Assembly (NCBI GenBank): GCA_002110485.1
Contig: MOWL01000068.1
Span: 992,001-1,056,000, forward strand
Source of the DNA: Emergomyces orientalis
Lineage: Eukaryota; Ascomycota; Eurotiomycetes; Onygenales; Ajellomycetaceae
Length of the DNA: 64,000 nt
Direction of reading: 5' to 3'
Shown: positions 59,497-64,000 of the stretch, piece after piece
How positions within the stretch are numbered: the stretch's first letter is position 1
Layout of the letters: every line of letters begins with the position of its first letter
Translations under genes and position numbers: made by a program
The notes under the pieces: model-generated
Seen by the model: the letters and a program-made list of their open reading frames with translations, nothing else
What the model was told of the DNA's origin: nothing
The model's database searches: none

Positions 59497-60659
59497 ATGG
59501 CTTCAAACATCACCCTCTGTATCAAGCCTCGAGGTAGGCCTTTAAAAAGTTCCAGAAATTTGATATATTATCCTACACGCCTTCGTAGTACTGAACCGTA
59601 TGCAAGCTGACAGCAAAATCTCTTTCTCATCAGGCAAGCCAATCTCAAAGCTTCCTCAAGAGCTATCGATTGATCCCAATGCAACTGGGTCAGAGCTATA
59701 TAACACCATCGCCGTGCAATGCGGACTCTCCATACACCGCGTTAAGGTCACCAAGGCCAGCGATGGCTCCGCAATCCACAACAGCAGCGATGCCACCATA
59801 TACTCCACTGGCCTCCGGAACCAGAGTACCATCTACGTGAAAGATCTAGGTCCGCAGTTACTTTGCTCCTTTATTCCACATCTTATTCTCGCCTGACACC
59901 CTTCTTGAACACTTACTGTAAAATATACACCCCCCAAAAGAAGAGCTGGTCTCTCTAACTTCAAATGCAGGTACCCAACTCGGCTGGCGAACTGTCTACC
60001 TGATCGAATACTTCGGTCCAATCTTCATCCACCCCATATTCCTCCTCCCGTCCCTCCGACCCACGATCTATCGCACCCCCAATCCACCACCAGTCACCAA
60101 TTACCAACTCCTCTTCTCCACCCTCATTGTCCTCCACTTTGTGAAACGCGAACTGGAAACCGCTTTCCTCCACCGCTTCGGCCGCGCAACCATGCCCGCA
60201 TTTTTCGTCATCCGCAACAGTGCGCACTACTGGGTCCTCTCAGGCCTCAATGTCGCCTACTGGGTCTACGCACCAACCTCCAAAGCCGCAGCTACAACCA
60301 TCGAATCCGCGAACCCATTCTTACTCTACTCAGGCCTTGCATTATTCATCTTCGGCCAACTAGCAAATCTAAACACGCATATAGTGTTACGAAATCTCCG
60401 ACGGCCTGGCACTAACGAGCGCGGCATCCCATCTGGATTCGGGTTTAAGTGGGTGACCTGCCCTAATTACTTATTCGAATTGCTTGCATGGATTGGTATG
60501 TATCTGGTGAGCGGGTTGAGTTGGAGTGTGATCTTATTTATGGCCGTTGCGTGCGCGCCAATGATTACCTGGGCGAAAATGAAAGAGCGCACGTATCGCC
60601 AAGAGTTTGGTGATAAGTATAAGAAGAAACGGTTCGTTATGCTTCCGGGTATTGTTTGA
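59497..60659 (+). CDS. TSC13: Very-long-chain enoyl-CoA reductase
   Basis: Three exons (59497-59533, 59634-59849, 59971-60659) give 313 aa; yeast Tsc13 has 310. The ER enzyme performs the last step of very-long-chain fatty acid elongation, reducing trans-2-enoyl-CoA with NADPH, which supplies sphingolipids. The first ~85 residues form a ubiquitin-like cytosolic domain. Then come several hydrophobic helices and the steroid 5-alpha-reductase-type C-terminal domain, with conserved F-V-K-R-E-L-E-T-x-F-L-H-R-F, S-G-F-G-F-K-W-V-T-C-P-N-Y-L-F-E and the final Y-R-Q-E-F-G-D-K-Y-K-K-K-R block. That block includes the Tyr/Lys region used for catalysis and ends near a basic ER-retention-like tail. Intron 2 uses a GTCCGC donor. 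The divergent neighbour is the Ppo oxygenase; both act on fatty acids, but a shared regulation is unproven. Confidence 0.95.
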
Positions 60660-61727
60660 GGCTCGGTTTTTCCGGTTTCGCGTGGTAGTACTGCGCTGTC
60701 TGCTGGCTACCTAGGCGCGGGATCAACTCAGGAGAGTTGGGTCTAGGGGAGAAAGCAACAAGGGGTTGGATCGAAGCATTGGCCCCGGTGGTGTTGGTAG
60801 CACAAGACGAGCTGGCCAGAATTAATTTTAATAATTCCAGGCATGAAATGGGTCATTGAGATGTAGGAGGCCGTGTCTTTGTTTTCGGGTAACCTTTCAC
60901 CTAACTCTATAGAAATTCTTCAGTATCTGGATAGATGTGTATATTATGTGTTGCGAACAACCCGGTTGTATTAAAAGGGAGGACAGTTAGCCGAATAGAT
61001 GAAGGCAAAGCAATATTATTGACTTCCCCCCCTCCTGCCCCGAAAAGCAACAGTCCTTCCATTTTCATATCATGCGCAACTGTTCACCTATGTGATATGC
61101 ATATAAATGCCAAATAACGGATAAGATAGCACCTGCAATGAAATGGTGATGATTAGCATTTGTATATGTTTTACATCGAACCATGGGCATGGTAGATATT
61201 ATTTTAGAGAAGCGGCCAGAAATCAATAGCGGAAAAGCACAAATGGATCTAAAGAGTAAAACAACGATAACAAGTTGAAATAAATCGTAAATGTGAAACA
61301 TCATGACAATAGTAGAAGGGAAAAGCTATTCCACAATTATCACAAACACCAGCGTTGGGTAAAGATTCAGTACAAAAGTGAAAGGGTGAATGAACAAAAA
61401 GTAGTAAACAACACCCTTAAAAATACACAACAGAAAAAAAGGTTCAGTAATGGAGCCATTTAACTCTCATGCATCTGGTCCTGGTTCTCCTGCCCCGCCC
61501 TTCTGCTTTTACCATTACATGTTATTTTAAATAGAAATCCAATGATACAACCTCAAACGCAAAGTAAATAAAGAGACAAAAAGAAGGAAAAAAGCAAAAA
61601 ACACCAGTGTATGGCATTATTTGGGCCGGGGGGAAAGGCCCGCATTTCCCATGGATATAGTCTTCCACATCCAAAAAAAAAAAAAAAAAGAAAGAAAGAA
61701 AGATAAAAAGAAGGATAGATATTACAC
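60660..61727. other. Convergent intergenic region
   Basis: 3' flanks of TSC13 (+) and the mannosyltransferase gene (-). It holds an A/AAAG simple repeat near the right end (annotated). No supported gene. Confidence 0.5.
61673..61715. repeat. Poly-A followed by AAAG simple repeat
   Basis: Seventeen A residues, then several AAAG units, just downstream of the mannosyltransferase stop codon. It is T/C-rich in that gene's sense and may overlap its 3' UTR. Confidence 0.8.
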
Positions 61728-62887
61728 TCATATAATCGCGTTATTTGTTGCCAGGGCCCATTTCGTCCAGAATATCTCCATCTGTTCTTCGCAGGTTTTT
61801 TTGGGTTTGGGGGCATCGCAACCCAAAAATCGAACCACGAAGTCTCCATCGTTGTACAGGCTGTCTGGCATTAACGAGGGGGATTCCGTCGTGTATGAAT
61901 TGAAAATACGCTGGGGAATGAGGGCTAGCTTTGCGAGGAGGGTGGGATGCCATTGGATGATATGATCCTGTTAAACGAAAGGGGGGAAAGGGAGGTAGGG
62001 CATGGTCAGTAAAAGAATAGTTACGAGTTCAAAAGAGCTTTTTGGCTGCATATATATGGGAATAATGGACACCTACCAGAGCATGGGTTTCTGCTTTGGC
62101 AAAATTATAGCTCCTATATAAGGGGTCGAACCATGCGTCCAGGAAGTATCGAGCCCAATCTGTTCTTCGTAGGATAAAGCTGCCAGGGCATAGATTCTCC
62201 GCATCCTGGCTGATGATGAAGTCCACATCCTTTGCTGCCAGGTGGCCGTACGTTTTGATGACGCTATCCGGGGGCACTACGGGTTTCTCCTTGATCATGA
62301 TGGATTCAAGTCGTTTCTTGTCGAGGATGTGGGAGGTGAGGGAGAGGGAAGGGTTCATGATGACAGCATGCGGGGAGAGGTGGAAGAAATGAGACGCCTT
62401 CGGATACAAGGTATAGGCATGGCGGAGAGCGGGGACTAGGGCCCAACTGCGAGGGGCGTTGTTTAGGTAAGGAAGGTATTCTCTTGTACTGGCGAAGAAG
62501 TTCGTGTAGCCTAATTTTTTTATATGATATCTATTAGCAGACCATTATTTACCGCCAGGGGACTTTTGCATTATTCTTACCATGACGCCTAGCATAGTCC
62601 TCCCTATTCTGCTTAATGCGCTGAATATACTTGTCGCTGAATTTCTCCTCTTCCAGGACTGTAACAATGACTATATTCGTCACCCCAATTGGTACGACTT
62701 CTCCGGAGGGCGCAGTCAACGAAGCAGGCGAGGAGAAAAGCCGAGAAAGCAAAAAAAGGAACGAGAACGCAACAACGGCCAGTACAGCCGCTGTTTTCAA
62801 CTTGCGGCGGCGGGTTGCTGAGGAGTGCGAAATCCGCGTGTAGGGGACATTATGCGAAGGCTTGCGTGGGGGCAAGGCGAACTGCAT
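61728..62887 (-). CDS. MNN11: GT34 alpha-1,6-mannosyltransferase subunit, MNN10/MNN11 family
   Basis: Three exons (62887-62581, 62510-62077, 61967-61728) give 326 aa. Residues ~1-30 are a basic cytosolic tail and ~32-52 a signal anchor, so this is a type II Golgi protein. The lumenal domain matches the GMA12/MNN10 family: R-x-D-Y-A-R-R-H-G-Y (split by intron 1), S-W-A-L-V-P-A-L-R-H-A, P-x-x-x-M-N-P-type segment, D-F-I-I-S-Q-D, and D-H-I-I-Q-W-H-P-T-L-L after intron 2. In yeast, Mnn10 and Mnn11 extend the alpha-1,6-mannan backbone of N-glycans within M-Pol II. The usual D-x-D metal-binding motif is replaced by Ser148-Pro149-His150, so this may be a non-catalytic or structural subunit. The MNN11 label rests on this divergence and short length and is tentative; family membership is firm. 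Confidence 0.85.
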
Positions 62888-63806
62888 CTTTTTATATAGA
62901 TGAAAATTCTGAAAGGCTAAACCCTTTCCCCCAGCTGTTGGAATGCTGGGAGAAAAAAAACTGTAATCAAACCCTCCTCTGGGATGACCTTGACATGTGG
63001 CCTTCTTTTATTTCTTGTTTTCCTTGTCCGGAGCTTTGGCTTGTAACTAATTTCCCCCAGCTAAAACTTGAAGATAAGGCATCGGCGCGGAACAACAAGA
63101 TTCTCCGCAGCCTGGGGAGCAGAATGGTTTTGATGATACGGGATGGAATTGGTGATATTGATTGGTTTGATTGGTTTGGTTGATTCGGTATAATCAGGGC
63201 TTTTTTATATTCATTCATTTACTTATTTAAAATCGATCTGTCTGAGTTGTGCACAATCTATGGGCCATGCAACTTGATGGCGTTTGTGAGAGGGATATAT
63301 ATATGTGAGACATCGTTTTTTCATCCCCAGGCCTTACATCCTCTGAATGCATACAACTAAATATGCAACGTTTTCAATATTGAACAAATGAGGAAGATGT
63401 ACATGGATAGGATAGGCTATAAGGTATTGTGCAATAAAATCTAAAAAGCAGCCTATATCATGAAATTCAGGTGCGTTTCAAAAGTCCACAAATGCCATTG
63501 TAATCATAACTAGAGGCTTAAATTCGAATTCAAAAATGAATAAGGAAAGAAATCGATTGCCATAACATCCAAAAAATACATTGTCTAATATACATTCCAT
63601 TGTCAGTAGTAGTAAGTGCGAGAGCAACCTGAGGGAGCTATCTTCCAGCAAACCAGCACCATTCCCTGCCACTTCGGATAGGCCTGACGGTTTAGAATAG
63701 TTGAAAGGATTGTTATAGCCTTAGACAACTCCCCTCGACCTCGACGTAATCAATAAAACAGATAAAACACTCATCCCGTATCGCAAAATCGAAAGCTTCC
63801 GCTCGA
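62888..63806. other. Intergenic region
   Basis: Promoter of the mannosyltransferase gene and 3' flank of the partial gene at the right edge, both on the - strand. The short frames present are not convincing. Confidence 0.5.
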
Positions 63807-64000
63807 TTATTCTATTCCCCGGGTCACAGATACTTTATCCTGCGCTTTCGATTCCATCGATTCCAATTCCGCCGCGGCCTTCAGTTCTAGTTCCCTTTGC
63901 TCCTCCTCAAACTTCTGCCGCATCGCCTTCGACTGCATCACTTTCCATCGCAGATTCCATCCGAAAATGCCTAACTCCTTTATCCTAGCCGGCTTATCGC
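63807..64000 (-). CDS. C-terminal part of an unidentified protein (gene runs off the window)
   Basis: Reading the - strand from the right edge, a frame is open for 63 full codons and stops at 63809-63807. It begins with a conserved-looking basic/hydrophobic block (P-A-R-I-K-E-L-G-I-F-G-W-N-L-R-W-K) and then forms a charged helix rich in Glu, Lys and Ala, probably a coiled coil. No domain is diagnostic in this fragment and I do not recognise the family. It is called coding because the neighbouring frames are broken and the composition is strongly protein-like. Confidence 0.6.
   Translation of the reverse strand, partial: DKPARIKELGIFGWNLRWKVMQSKAMRQKFEEEQRELELKAAAELESMESKAQDKVSVTRGIE

Overview
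The window is nuclear DNA of a filamentous ascomycete, most likely an Eurotiomycete. The evidence is short introns (about 50-180 nt, GT...AG, often GTAAGT/GTATGT donors), multi-exon genes on both strands with 0.6-2 kb spacers, and a typical mould gene set: PRM1, a fungal rhodopsin-fold membrane protein, a Cys-rich-linker xanthine dehydrogenase, a psi-factor oxygenase and a TOM1 ligase. Onygenales is plausible, but nothing here fixes the species. I see no operons, CRISPR array, intact transposon, rRNA or tRNA. Several long reading frames begin at non-ATG codons; for each gene I moved the start to an ATG or added the missing exons. Exon joins were done by hand, and every recognised multi-exon model closes in frame.

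Layout. 0.9-3.1 kb: PRM1 membrane-fusion protein (+). 3.9-5.6 kb: seven-helix fungal membrane protein (-). 6.6-11.0 kb: xanthine dehydrogenase (-). 12.2-13.9 kb: uncharacterised protein with a trypsin-like domain (+). 15.2-17.1 kb: type II membrane protein of unknown role (-). 17.7-18.9 kb: single-pass surface protein (-). 19.6-20.9 kb: nicotinamide riboside kinase (-). 21.5-25.4 kb: SNF2 ATPase (-). 26.5-28.9 kb: MATA-type HMG-box regulator (-). 28.9-33.5 kb: gene-poor interval with apparent decayed coding sequence. 33.5-34.8 kb: ribosomal protein S6 (+). 35.9-36.5 kb: a doubtful small gene (-). 37.1-38.7 kb: PRPP synthetase (-). 39.7-52.5 kb: giant TOM1/HUWE1-type HECT ubiquitin ligase, 4112 aa (-). 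53.7-57.4 kb: Ppo oxylipin synthase (-). 59.5-60.7 kb: TSC13 enoyl reductase (+). 61.7-62.9 kb: MNN10/MNN11-family Golgi mannosyltransferase (-). 63.8 kb to the end: C-terminus of an unidentified gene (-).

Most genes are housekeeping: purine breakdown, NAD salvage, PRPP supply, ribosome, ubiquitin, very-long-chain fatty acids and N-glycan outer chain. The sexual/developmental ones are PRM1, the HMG-box factor and the Ppo oxygenase. They look like independent neighbours rather than a pathway cluster. I found no convincing new multi-gene system. The most unusual items are the trypsin-like protein with an unknown N-terminal half, the decayed interval at 30-32 kb, the mannosyltransferase lacking its DXD motif, microexons of 21 and 26 nt, and a stop-free 60-nt intron just before SNF2 motif I.
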